A DNA stretch of 64,000 bases from Ruminococcus sp. (GCA_016290875.1 JAEEVL010000008.1:1-64000); one strand, 5' to 3'. Counted from the stretch's first letter, positions 1 through 9,625 are shown. A program made the numbers and translations. The notes: generated by a model not told the origin, from the sequence alone.

Positions 1-52
1 GCTCTCTTCTTGCACGCTGCTCTTCTGTTTCATTTCTTCGTCTTCTGCTCAT
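1..52 (-). CDS. IS256-family-like transposase, N-terminal fragment running off the window
   Basis: Reading leftward from an ATG at 52-50, the frame stays open to the window edge and gives MSRRRRNETEEQRARRE (17 residues). A GGAGG at 65-61 lies 8 nt before the ATG, and a promoter lies just upstream (87-115). The Arg-rich start resembles N-termini of Clostridial IS256-type transposases, but only 17 residues are visible, so the family is a guess. The element seems to have inserted into the IS3-type gene at 104-673, whose frame runs into this end. The ribosome site sits in one arm of a perfect-but-one 15-bp inverted repeat (61-102), described separately. Confidence 0.5.
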   Translation of the reverse strand, partial: MSRRRRNETEEQRARRE

Positions 53-60
53 AATTAAAA

Positions 61-102
61 CCTCCGAAGTAGTGTCTCTTCTATTATACACTACTTCAGA
101 GG
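61..102 (-). promoter_or_regulatory. Hairpin that can hide the transposase ribosome site
   Basis: The arms are 61-75 and 88-102: 15 bp with one mismatch and a 12-nt loop. The GGAGG for the ATG at 52 is inside the 61-75 arm. The element's own -10 box (82-87 region, minus strand) falls in the loop, so its own transcript should start after the first arm and leave the ribosome site free. A transcript entering from outside the element would contain both arms. Confidence 0.6.
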
Positions 103-115
103 TTTACACAAATTT
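84..115 (-). promoter_or_regulatory. Promoter inside the IS end
   Basis: On the minus strand TTGTGT is followed by a 17-nt spacer and TATAAT, pointing at the ATG at 52. Start of transcription is predicted around the beginning of the second hairpin arm (75-78). Confidence 0.6.
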
Positions 116-673
116 TAGGATAGACTCGGAGGAAAACAGATGAACAAATTCTACATGAACGGTAAGCTGATTCATAAGCTCTCTGACCATTTCTTCGCTA
201 ACATTAACATACTGCTTTCGCAGCAGTGCTGTTATTTTCTTCGAGCCATATATCTGATTGTTTTCTTCAAAGAGTTTCTGTATATGAACTTTTAGTTCCT
301 CACGGCGCTGATTATACCTGTTATTCTCGCCTTTGCTGCGTTTGATATGGTTAAGAAATGTACCTCGGTCCACCTCCATAGTCTCACATAACAGGTGATT
401 ATTGTATTTCCCATACAGCTTTTCCATTGCGGACAACTTCTCTTTAAGCGGCGCACTTACTGTACAATCAACCGTTTTGAGGATCTCGATCATCTGCTGC
501 TGGCGCTCAGCAAGCTTTTTTAGTTCAGTTACCTCATTGACAATACTATTGCGCTTTTCATTGTATTGCCTTATCCATAAGTAAATAGTACTTGTGGATA
601 TTTTCATGGATCTTGCTATCTGTTTGACTTTTTCACCATCAAGGTAGCGTTTAATGGCTTTCTTCTTTTTCAT
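104..673 (-). pseudogene. IS3-type transposase, 3' truncated
   Basis: This 189-residue frame starts with a helix-turn-helix (residues about 1-35, YLDGEKVKQIARSMKIS), followed by a coiled-coil stretch. It then has an HTH_21-like segment of the IS3 OrfB type (about 110-170, containing IYGSKKITALLRKQ). In intact IS3 elements an integrase-type DDE core follows; here it is missing. The last ~19 residues read into the neighbouring IS256-like end. The IS3 terminal sequence, TGTCCGCTCAGGGTGCC on the minus strand, can be placed at about 708-724, so the remnant spans about 113-724. The product cannot be a working transposase. Both regulator-like and catalytic-like parts are in one frame rather than the usual two frames. 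Confidence 0.75.
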
Positions 674-724
674 TATTACTATTCCTTCTTTGAATTTGCC
701 TGCTCATGGCACCCTGAGCGGACA
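113..724 (-). mobile_element. IS3-family element remnant interrupted by a second IS
   Basis: One terminus (TG at 724-723, minus strand) plus the 5' two-fifths of the transposase gene are present. The other end is replaced by the IS256-like terminus at about 113. The outer boundary is inferred from the TGTCC start common in IS3 ends; no target duplication could be checked. Confidence 0.5.
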
Positions 725-785
725 TAGTAATAATTATAGCATATCTTAAAGAATAATCAAACCTAAAACACTTCAATAATATGCC

Positions 786-814
786 TTGAATCATAGTTAT
801 CTGTATGGTATAAT
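786..814 (+). promoter_or_regulatory. Strong sigma-A promoter
   Basis: TTGAAT (786-791), 17-nt spacer, TATAAT (809-814), with an extended -10 (TGG before TATAAT). It drives the small frame at 843 and the gene at 927. Confidence 0.7.
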
Positions 815-842
815 AAAGAAAAAAGCGGAAGCAGGTGACTCC

Positions 843-923
843 ATGAACAGCATAGGCATATATGCCCGCAAATATTACTTCATTAAAGGTGTACTTATCG
901 ACTACTTTGGAAAGAGGCGATAA
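843..923 (+). CDS. 26-residue peptide; possible fragment of a serine recombinase start
   Basis: ATG at 843, stop at 921-923, product MNSIGIYARKYYFIKGVLID followed by YFGKRR. A promoter with a 17-nt spacer lies 29 nt upstream of the ATG and a weak GCAGGTG ribosome site precedes it. The opening IGIYARK recalls the first strand of serine recombinase catalytic domains (xxIYARKS), but the nucleophilic Ser is absent and the match is short. It may be a scar, a leader peptide for the next gene (3 nt away), or a real small protein. I do not recognise a function. Confidence 0.3.
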   Translation: MNSIGIYARKYYFIKGVLIDYFGKRR

Positions 924-926
924 TAA

Positions 927-1487
927 ATGAATGAAATAGATAAACTGAGACGAGCAAAGTTGTATATGGACAAACTATCTAACGGCGTTGATCCGAATTC
1001 GGGAATGCGTGTTCACGAAGATGATATTGTTCGTGACAGCCGTGTTATAGCTTGTTTTGAGTACATTTCCCGTGTGCTTGAATGGGAGATAGAATCGTTT
1101 GAGAATAGACCTGCGGCTCCGGAAAAGCAAAGACGCAGACGAGTTTTCATAAATGATGATCAGTTTTCGCAGTTGCAGCTTAATTACGGAGAATGTAAAG
1201 TAAGCGATATTGCAAATGAGATAAACAGAGTTATTGCTGATAACGGTACAAAGAAAATGCAGGCGGCATGGATAAATGACTGGCTTGAAAGTATAGGGAT
1301 AATGACCAAAAACGCCGACGGAAACCGAGTTGTAACCTCTGCAGGAGAAGAAATTGGTATTACATCACACCTTAAAACAAGTCTGCGAGGAACAGAGTAT
1401 TATCTTAATCTGTATTCAGTGCAGGCACAGTCTTTCATTTTTGATAATTTGAGAGCGATAATCGATCATCATTATGACCGCAGCTGA
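927..1487 (+). CDS. Hypothetical protein, 186 residues
   Basis: I do not recognise the family with certainty. The product is soluble, charged and has no signal peptide or membrane segment. Its N-terminal ~55 residues (start MNEIDKLRRAKLYMDKLSNG) resemble a short conserved domain of uncharacterised Firmicute proteins. A central helix-turn-helix-like stretch (SDIANEINRVIADNG, about 92-106) may bind nucleic acid. It is 16 nt upstream of a SWIM zinc-finger gene and shares the promoter at 786, and a helicase remnant lies further down. That suggests a former SWIM/helicase-type nucleic-acid locus. This is inference from context. Confidence 0.6.
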   Translation: MNEIDKLRRAKLYMDKLSNGVDPNSGMRVHEDDIVRDSRVIACFEYISRVLEWEIESFENRPAAPEKQRRRRVFINDDQFSQLQLNYGECKVSDIANEINRVIADNGTKKMQAAWINDWLESIGIMTKNADGNRVVTSAGEEIGITSHLKTSLRGTEYYLNLYSVQAQSFIFDNLRAIIDHHYDRS

Positions 1488-1503
1488 GCAATAGGGAGTA
1501 GCA

Positions 1504-1989
1504 ATGGATTGGAAGAAATTATTTAATCCCGTTATCCTTGAACGAGGATTTGATTATCACCGAAATAAGAAAGCTGAGATACTTAACTTATCGGCTGATG
1601 AAGTAAATGCAGTGGTTTCAGGTTCAGACGACTATGAGGTAAACATTTACTTCTCTGACGGAGAAATTGAGGATATGTACTGCAATTGTCCATATGCTTC
1701 TGACGGTAATAATTGTAAGCATATGGCTGCTGTATTATATATGTTCGAGAACTTGAAAGACCATCCAATTTTAAGAGACACTGATGTTGAAAGTCTTATT
1801 AACAACACATCTCCTGAGCATTTAAAGAAATTTCTCATAAATGCAATGAAGTATGATTCAGGAATGAAAGAGAGATTTATCCGCTTTGTTAATGGTGAAA
1901 ACGGGAGCATAAACATAGCTGAGTATAAGTCTCAGCTAAAATCACTAATTAAGAAATACTCATATCACAGTTCCTTTAACAAGCTGTAA
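1504..1989 (+). pseudogene. SWIM zinc-finger protein, N-terminal part of a broken gene
   Basis: The product (161 residues) has a SWIM finger, CNCPYASDGNNCKH, at about residues 59-72. This matches the CxCxnCxH pattern that binds zinc in SWIM proteins linked to SNF2 helicases and transposases. The family is usually several hundred residues long, and here the frame stops early at TAA 1987-1989. The typical C-terminal segment of the same family (KRWADKLRHMK, then RWQELYCNRRAMMQEINK) is found at 2711-3092. The gene is therefore split, with a self-contained transcription unit (2094-2710) in between. The start at 1504 is supported by GGGAG 8-9 nt upstream. Confidence 0.7.
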
Positions 1990-2093
1990 AAATGTTTTTG
2001 CCTTTTCAGCTTCAGCGAATGTGCTCTTTGTCTATGTGCATTATTTTTATACCATTATTTATAAATTTTTATAAATAATATTCGAAAAAGCTA

Positions 2094-2122
2094 TTGACAA
2101 GCGCAAATTCGTTTGATATAAT
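2094..2122 (+). promoter_or_regulatory. Consensus promoter of the domain-4-like gene
   Basis: Perfect TTGACA (2094-2099), 17-nt spacer, perfect TATAAT (2117-2122), with an A/T-rich UP-like stretch just upstream (about 2040-2090). This is the closest match to consensus in the window. Confidence 0.85.
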
Positions 2123-2213
2123 ATATTTGGAAGTAAGCCATAAAGTTTTAATACAAGCCAACTAGATTTTGTTAACTTTATATTCTAATCTATTTTAAAA
2201 AGGAGTTATTATT

Positions 2214-2570
2214 ATGGCAAACATTCAGGAACTTTTACAGAACGAATCAGCAGGCGCATATCTTCAGGTAATAGCAGGCGAAAAGAACGGCAGTATCACA
2301 GTTGAAAACAAAGGTGCATATGTTGCTAAGTTCAGTGTTTCTTACAAAATCGGCGATAAGTCATTCAGAGAGGAATCTGACAACTTCTCAGCAGGTGTTG
2401 CAAAGACAATCATGATCCCTGCAGATGCTACAGCAGTAAGCGTTCTCGTTGAAGAATATTGGTTCATCAAGTGTACAAGAACAATTCTTCAGGAGAATTT
2501 CGAAGGTCCCGTTACAAAGAAATACATTGTTACCGGTACAACCCTCGATCCTGACTGGCACGAGGGCTGA
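2214..2570 (+). CDS. Small standalone protein resembling domain 4 of cholesterol-dependent cytolysins
   Basis: The product is 118 residues, with no signal peptide or membrane helix. Motif order matches the C-terminal beta-sandwich (domain 4) of thiol-activated cytolysins: GAYVAKFSVSY (34-44), FSAGVAKTI (58-66), VSVLVEEYW (76-84), then TRT...VTKKY...GTTLDP ending near 113. GTTLDP aligns with the GTTLYP loop whose Thr-Leu pair recognises cholesterol in perfringolysin O. The Trp-rich undecapeptide (ECTGLAWEWWR in the toxins) is not conserved. The start has AGGAG 8 nt upstream, a consensus promoter and a strong terminator, so it is probably well expressed. The pore-forming domains are absent, so a toxin is unlikely. 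A lectin-like or membrane-binding role is inference. It sits inside a disrupted SWIM gene. Confidence 0.65.
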   Translation: MANIQELLQNESAGAYLQVIAGEKNGSITVENKGAYVAKFSVSYKIGDKSFREESDNFSAGVAKTIMIPADATAVSVLVEEYWFIKCTRTILQENFEGPVTKKYIVTGTTLDPDWHEG

Positions 2571-2676
2571 TTAAAGTAAACGGCTTATTTCCTTTATGGT
2601 CATGTCTAAGCCTGTTTCCCAGGATAAAATGTATTACAAGCTTTTAATATGAACCATAAATAACAGATGTATCTTT

Positions 2677-2710
2677 ACAGGGCGGTCTGCAAGCTGCCCT
2701 GTATTTTTTT
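2677..2710 (+). terminator. Intrinsic terminator after the domain-4-like gene
   Basis: Perfect 7-bp stem ACAGGGC/GCCCTGT (2677-2683 with 2696-2702) followed by ATTTTTTT. Confidence 0.8.
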
Positions 2711-3092
2711 GTGCTCTGTAGATTGCTTTCTAATGATTCTTACAGTATCTCAGACAAAAAGAAAACCTCGCAGGATAGACTTGCAAATTATGTATTTTCA
2801 AATAACAATACCTATCTTATAGAAAAATATGAATCACTCCTAATAGAAAGCTATTCTGAGCTTGTTCTTGGGGCATACGCAAACGTGCTTAATAAAGTCG
2901 CAGAACAAACTGCTGATCGTCCGACTTACAAACGTTGGGCGGATAAACTCCGACATATGAAAACTATAAAATTCGGAAATGAAGCAGTTAGATATGATTA
3001 TAGACAGGTGGCAGGAATTGTATTGCAATCGCCGTGCTATGATGCAGGAGATAAATAAGGTCGCAGATGAAAGCAATCTTGGCGTAAAATAG
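2711..3092 (+). pseudogene. SWIM zinc-finger protein, C-terminal remnant with a frameshift
   Basis: There is no proper start codon. Frame 1 (2711 to about 2990) encodes the helical tail typical of SWIM proteins (TYKRWADKLRHMKTI). Near 2990-2997 the homology jumps to another frame, which continues RWQELYCNRRAMMQEINK and ends at TAG 3090-3092. This is the missing end of the gene that begins at 1504. Frameshift plus loss of the middle part make the gene dead. Confidence 0.65.
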
Positions 3093-4609
<1,517 letters not shown>

Positions 4610-4833
4610 ATTCAATTTATTTATGCTATTTACCGTTTTCTTTGAGTGCGGTTGATGATTCTATATAAGGGAGTACGCAAAAGAGTGGCGAGAGCAGCTG
4701 ATTTTAAGGGGATAAAGCTGGAGAGGTAGTATAGCACTGACAAAACAAGAACCCAACAAAAGAGATTTGTGCGGCAGCGCGTGGCATAACAGACCGAAAA
4801 ACGGAACAGCTTTCCCTATTTTCTTTAAAACAG

Positions 4834-4862
4834 TTGATTTTATTAGCGATATAGGGTATAAT
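4834..4862 (+). promoter_or_regulatory. Promoter of the AAA-ATPase gene
   Basis: TTGATT (4834-4839), 17-nt spacer, TATAAT (4857-4862). Confidence 0.65.
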
Positions 4863-4894
4863 AGAAATAATACAAGCGCAAAGGAGGAACGACG

Positions 4895-6460
4895 ATGGGA
4901 ATATACCTTAATCCTGACAATACTGATTTTCATGAAGCTTTGAATTCTGAGATATATGTTGATAAGACTGACCTTATCAAGCATACAAACAGCAAAATAC
5001 GCACTGCAAACAAGTATTTATGTGTTAGTCGTCCAAGGAGATTTGGCAAGTCTATGGCAGGGGATATGCTTGCGGCATACTACAGCAGTGGCTGTGATTC
5101 AAAGGAAATGTTTAGTAAATATAAAATATCAGCTGCTCCGACCTTTGAAAAGCATTTGAATAAGTACAATGTGATACATATCAATATGCTTGATTTTGTT
5201 AGTAAAGGTAATTCTATAACAGAATCGCTTGATTACTTGTCAAAGCGCTTGATACATGAGATAAAAAGAGCCAATGGGGATGTAGATTGTTTCGATTGGA
5301 ATGATCTGATGTCAGTATTGGCGGACGTTTTCAATGAGAAAAAAGTGCCATTTGTTTTTATCATCGATGAGTGGGACTGTGTGTTCCGCGAGTATAAAAA
5401 TGACACAGAAGGACAGATTCAATACCTAGACTTTTTAAGGCGAATACTAAAAGACCAAAGTTATGTAGCACTTGCATATATGACAGGAATACTGCCTATA
5501 AAAAAGTATGGCAAGCACTCGGCACTCAATATGTTCACGGAGATCTCGATGACCAATGCTGCTCCAATGCAGGAGTTTACAGGCTTTACTGAAAAAGAGG
5601 TAAGGCATCTTTGTGACGAGTACAATAAGGATTTTAATGAAGTTAAGCGCTGGTATGACGGATATACTGTTGACGGTGAGTCTATTTATAACCCCAAATC
5701 AGTCGTTGAAGCTCTTACAAGAGGTACGTTCAGAAACTACTGGACTTCAACCGAGAATTATGAAGCACTTGAAGAATTCATATTCAGGAATGATGACGGT
5801 CTGAGGGATACAATAATAAAACTGATCGCAGGGGAAAAGAAGAAGATTGATCCCTCTACTTTCACAAATGATATGGTAACGTTCAATTCACAGGATGATG
5901 TGCTCACGCTCCTTGTTCATCTCGGTTACCTGACTTTCGATTCGGAGACGAATGAAGTAGCGATACCAAATTATGAGGTTTCAGAGCAGTTTGCAAGTAC
6001 CATACGCAACAAAGATTGGGCAGAGGTGTCAAAATCACTTAAAGTTTCAGATGATCTTCTTCAGGCAACTCTCAGCTGTGATTCCGCGAAAGCCGCTAAG
6101 CTTATATCAGACAGTCACAGCGAAAATACTTCAATATTGCAGTATAACGATGAAAACTCACTTGCTTGTGTGCTTTCGATAGCATATTATTCGGCAAGAA
6201 AAGATTATATTTTGCACAGAGAACTTCCTACCGGAAAAGGCTTTGCAGACCTTGTGTTCATACCGAGACCCGGCAGACAGCTTCCTTCATTGATAATCGA
6301 ACTGAAAAAGGGGCGCTCTGCCGAAGAAGCAATACAGCAAATAAAGAATAATGACTATATTAGTAAAGTGTCCGAGTATTCCTCAGAAATAATACTTGTT
6401 GGAATAAATTATGATGAGAAGAAAGGACATACTTGCATAATAGAGAAAGTGCAAGTATAA
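4895..6460 (+). CDS. AAA-ATPase-like / PD-(D/E)XK nuclease family protein
   Basis: The product is 521 residues. The N-terminal half is the AAA-ATPase_like domain: YVDKT near 21, a P-loop variant RPRRFGKS at 46-53, and a Walker B-like VFIIDEWD near 153-160. The C-terminal ~120 residues carry a PD-(D/E)XK nuclease-like fold with FADLVF and IIELKKG as the acidic/lysine motif. These proteins are numerous in gut Bacteroides and Clostridia; their role is not established. AAGGAGG lies 7 nt before the ATG. The gene has its own promoter and terminator, so it is a single-gene unit next to the mobile scar. Confidence 0.85.
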   Translation: MGIYLNPDNTDFHEALNSEIYVDKTDLIKHTNSKIRTANKYLCVSRPRRFGKSMAGDMLAAYYSSGCDSKEMFSKYKISAAPTFEKHLNKYNVIHINMLDFVSKGNSITESLDYLSKRLIHEIKRANGDVDCFDWNDLMSVLADVFNEKKVPFVFIIDEWDCVFREYKNDTEGQIQYLDFLRRILKDQSYVALAYMTGILPIKKYGKHSALNMFTEISMTNAAPMQEFTGFTEKEVRHLCDEYNKDFNEVKRWYDGYTVDGESIYNPKSVVEALTRGTFRNYWTSTENYEALEEFIFRNDDGLRDTIIKLIAGEKKKIDPSTFTNDMVTFNSQDDVLTLLVHLGYLTFDSETNEVAIPNYEVSEQFASTIRNKDWAEVSKSLKVSDDLLQATLSCDSAKAAKLISDSHSENTSILQYNDENSLACVLSIAYYSARKDYILHRELPTGKGFADLVFIPRPGRQLPSLIIELKKGRSAEEAIQQIKNNDYISKVSEYSSEIILVGINYDEKKGHTCIIEKVQV

Positions 6461-6540
6461 TTGCTGTTTAGTGAACAAAAGTGTATTTTTCCATGTGGGC
6501 ATTTGTTTTTTCGATTGCAACGTTCATTCTTAGTATATAA

Positions 6541-6575
6541 AAAAGCTGCACAGCTTAATGCTGTGCAGCTTTTTA
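6541..6575. terminator. Bidirectional terminator
   Basis: 14-bp stem AAAAGCTGCACAGC/GCTGTGCAGCTTTT with a 5-nt loop. It serves the plus-strand gene ending at 6460 and the minus-strand gene ending at 6577. Confidence 0.85.
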
Positions 6576-6576
6576 T

Positions 6577-9348
6577 TTAGGATCTGAGTGAAGAATTTAT
6601 GATCTCAAAGCGTTTGATGAGGAAGTCAACTACGGAGATATTGCCGCCTCCGAAGAAGCCTCCGCCGCCGCCGCCCCAGTTGAAGCCGCCTCCCCAATTG
6701 AAGCCGCCGCCCCATGGGAATCCATTGCCATTATTATTGTTTACCTGGAGTCCTTGTGCGCTTTTTGAAACAGCCTGATTGAACTGGTCAACAGTAAATC
6801 CGGCGAGTGGATCAGCCTGCACGTGTGAACGTATTCTGTCAGCGTAATCTGCAACATATTTCTCGGGATCCTTGTAGAGGTTGAGGATGTCATTTACATA
6901 GCCTACGTACATATCATAGTACTCCGGTATCTGGAGAAGCTTTGCAAAAGGACGATTTTCAACTGAAGCCTGATAAAGACTTGTCTTTACGTCGGAGTTT
7001 ACTGCGCCTGCACCGTCTGTGAAGTTACCGAGACAGAGGTTGTAGTCCCAGCCTACAAAGTAGTGCTTGCCGCCTGTGTACATGAGATAGTAGTTATGAG
7101 CGAGTGAACCGTTATAGCTGTCGTAGTTACACATTACAGAGTTTACTGCAAAGCCTTTGAGAAAGCTGGGGACATCCATTATATCCTCGATGAACTTGTA
7201 ATTTGATGTGCTTACTTTATTGATAGCTGATTTGAGCTCCTCAAGGTGCTGGAGCTGTTCGTCGTTACCGAACTTGAGGTCGAGATTATCTACGGGCATC
7301 TTCTGAGTGAATGTGCTGTAACTGTCTCCGTCACCGCCGAACATTCCGCCGCCCTGTGCGCTTCTCTCGGTAGCCTTATACAGATTGGAGTCATCATCGA
7401 TAGCGTAGCGCTCAGCAAGAGTTGTTCCCGGCTGCTCAGCTATCATATAGAAGCTGTAGAGCTTGCCGTTTACGGATACATCAGTATGAGCTGAAAGGGG
7501 AGCTACACCGTTTATCGCGTACATAGCGTTGTAACAGAGTATGTCTCTCATACATGAAGTGTCTGAGTACATATTGTTGATACAGAATTCGGTAAGTCCG
7601 TGGTAGTTTGTGTACTTGTCGTACTTATCGAGCTTGAAGCGGAAACTGTATTTGCCGTTCTGAACCATCAGAAGTGAGCTGTTGCCCTTTGCTCTGATAC
7701 CGACATTCTTTAATTCCTCGCCGTCGATAACAACATCGCAGGGATACCATTCTTCGGACTTTGCTGCTCCTAAGAATGATTTCCAGTCGTTATCGGACAT
7801 CTTTATGTCGATGCTGTGGATATTCTTCTGATCGAACAGAGTGCTGTAAAGCTGTTCATCGTTCTCCATATCGTTATTAACATCGGTGTATGAAGCCGGT
7901 GAACCGCCCTTGAAAGTATTGCCTGTGCTGTGCTTCATCTTAATACCGCCTGCAAATACCTTGTATTCGGTACTGCTGCTGAGTGAGGGTGAAGAAATAA
8001 CTGCGAATTTATACTTTCTGAGAGCATTCTTATCGATTATTTCTTTGTTTGAGAGATCGGTAACAGTGATAGGATTGTTCTTGGACCATTCCTTAGTGAA
8101 GTCGAGCTTCATTGTAGGCTGAGAGGTTGAAGTGAGTTTCTCACACTGATTATCATAAGCTGTAGCAACGAGATCTCCGCCTGTGATATCGATAGTACCT
8201 TCGCAGGTCAGACCTCTGTCACCGAATGCTGAGATGTCACCGCCGGAGATAACGAGAGAAGTTTCAGCCTGGATAGCATCCTTGCTGCTCTTGATTATTA
8301 TCTCTCCGCCTTCAATGTCAACTTTTCCCTTTGAAGACTTGAGACCGTCGCCCTCAGCCATTATCTCAAGATTTCCGCCCTTTACAGTAACGGAAGTCTT
8401 GCCCTTGACAGCACCGTTGCCGTCAGTTTTGTTTGTAGCGTTTATCTTGATATTGCCGCCTGTGATCTTGATGTCGTTATTACATGAAACAGCCTGCTGA
8501 ACATTAGCGTTTATTGTGAGAACGCCCGTGCCGTCATTGCCGCCCTTGAATGTGATATCGTCCTTGGCTTCGATAACTGCGTTTTCAACCTGATCTCCGG
8601 GATAAGCATTCTCTGTGTCAGAGATAGTATTCTCGGTTCCGTCTGCTATTGTCACAGATGTCTTCTCTGCATTTTTGACAAGGATAGCTGGTGCGCTCTT
8701 TCCGGTAATATTAGCGCCGTTTAGGACGAGTTTGACGGTATTTGGATCAGCTTTTTCGTCAGGAATATTTACTTCAATCTGACCGTCGCTGAGGTTGCCG
8801 TCTATAATGAATATACCGGAGTGGTCGATAACAGCCCTGGAGCCGTTTGCTGTAACGTGGCTGCCTTCCGAAGATATACTGTTGCCTTTCAGGTGTATGT
8901 AGCAGGTCTCTTCAACGTATTCTGTAGTAACGATAGTAGTTTCTGTTTCAGTAGTTGTAGTGTATTCAGTTTCCTGGACAGAGGTCGTTTCACTTGCAGT
9001 TGACGTGGTCACTTCAGGATTTTCATTGTATGAGACAGGAAGAACATCTACAAGTCCGAGCTTGTAGCGCTGTATTGCAAGAGCATCGAACTTGTCGACT
9101 CCGTCGCCCCTTTCATAAACGTCAGCGTTGTTTGCTCCTTCGGGAGTGAGGGAATACCTATCTGGATTGGTAGTAGCCTGAATGATCATTACGGTATCTG
9201 CTAAGTTGACAAAACCGTCGCAATTGGCATCACCGTATATGATCTTATCTGAAGCTGCTGAAACTGCTGTTGGGATAGCTGCAGCGCTTCCGATCATGCA
9301 CGATAGCATTACGCCGGCAAACATGCGTTTGAATTTCATTTTTATCAT
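6577..9348 (-). CDS. Secreted dockerin protein with beta-helix carbohydrate-binding and CotH domains
   Basis: The product is 923 residues. It has a signal peptide (1-32, ending AVSAA) and an N-terminal dockerin (about 38-100, GDANCDGFVNLADTV and a partner repeat DKFDALAIQRYKLG). A Thr-rich linker (about 105-142) leads to a beta-helical repeat region (about 145-410, many GG.I.I... turns). That region resembles the Cthe_2159-type polygalacturonate-binding family. A CotH-like domain follows (about 470-830, IRAKGNSS and GWDYNLCLG motifs), then a Gly/Trp/Phe-rich tail (WGGGFNWGGG). CotH domains are protein kinase-like folds; their role in cellulosomes is unknown. The dockerin should dock it to a scaffoldin. 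The start has a GGAGG about 7 nt upstream. The N-terminal dockerin is unusual. Confidence 0.85.
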   Translation of the reverse strand: MIKMKFKRMFAGVMLSCMIGSAAAIPTAVSAASDKIIYGDANCDGFVNLADTVMIIQATTNPDRYSLTPEGANNADVYERGDGVDKFDALAIQRYKLGLVDVLPVSYNENPEVTTSTASETTSVQETEYTTTTETETTIVTTEYVEETCYIHLKGNSISSEGSHVTANGSRAVIDHSGIFIIDGNLSDGQIEVNIPDEKADPNTVKLVLNGANITGKSAPAILVKNAEKTSVTIADGTENTISDTENAYPGDQVENAVIEAKDDITFKGGNDGTGVLTINANVQQAVSCNNDIKITGGNIKINATNKTDGNGAVKGKTSVTVKGGNLEIMAEGDGLKSSKGKVDIEGGEIIIKSSKDAIQAETSLVISGGDISAFGDRGLTCEGTIDITGGDLVATAYDNQCEKLTSTSQPTMKLDFTKEWSKNNPITVTDLSNKEIIDKNALRKYKFAVISSPSLSSSTEYKVFAGGIKMKHSTGNTFKGGSPASYTDVNNDMENDEQLYSTLFDQKNIHSIDIKMSDNDWKSFLGAAKSEEWYPCDVVIDGEELKNVGIRAKGNSSLLMVQNGKYSFRFKLDKYDKYTNYHGLTEFCINNMYSDTSCMRDILCYNAMYAINGVAPLSAHTDVSVNGKLYSFYMIAEQPGTTLAERYAIDDDSNLYKATERSAQGGGMFGGDGDSYSTFTQKMPVDNLDLKFGNDEQLQHLEELKSAINKVSTSNYKFIEDIMDVPSFLKGFAVNSVMCNYDSYNGSLAHNYYLMYTGGKHYFVGWDYNLCLGNFTDGAGAVNSDVKTSLYQASVENRPFAKLLQIPEYYDMYVGYVNDILNLYKDPEKYVADYADRIRSHVQADPLAGFTVDQFNQAVSKSAQGLQVNNNNGNGFPWGGGFNWGGGFNWGGGGGGFFGGGNISVVDFLIKRFEIINSSLRS

Positions 9349-9394
9349 CCTCCTTAATGTGATTGAAGTGACCTAGCATATTTATGTCTTCATA

Positions 9395-9423
9395 ATAATA
9401 ACAAATCCTTAAATTAGTCTTAA
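9395..9423 (-). promoter_or_regulatory. Possible promoter of the dockerin-CotH gene
   Basis: On the minus strand TTAAGA, 17-nt spacer, TATTAT. It is weaker than consensus. The rest of 9349-9714 is A/T-rich and otherwise holds only the divergent promoter at 9597-9625. Confidence 0.4.
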
Positions 9424-9596
9424 AGTTATCTTAAAAACTCCTCATATATTGCTGTTTTTTGTTGTATTTATGTAAAATTTGCGTAAAATATGAAAAGGAT
9501 ACTTGATTTTACTTGATTTGAACTCACATTTAACCTGAGATTTCAGATGCAGCGAAAGCTTTTTGCAATCTAAACTCAGATTACCAAACATTTATG

Positions 9597-9625
9597 TTGA
9601 TTTATATTTGAATATGTGGTATAAT
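9597..9625 (+). promoter_or_regulatory. Promoter of the XRE-cupin / acyl-CoA ligase pair
   Basis: TTGATT (9597-9602), 17-nt spacer, TATAAT (9620-9625) with an extended -10 TGG. Confidence 0.7.

Noticed and set aside
2214..2570. A functional pore-forming toxin
   Set aside because: Only the domain-4-like part is present, without secretion signal, pore-forming domains or the undecapeptide.
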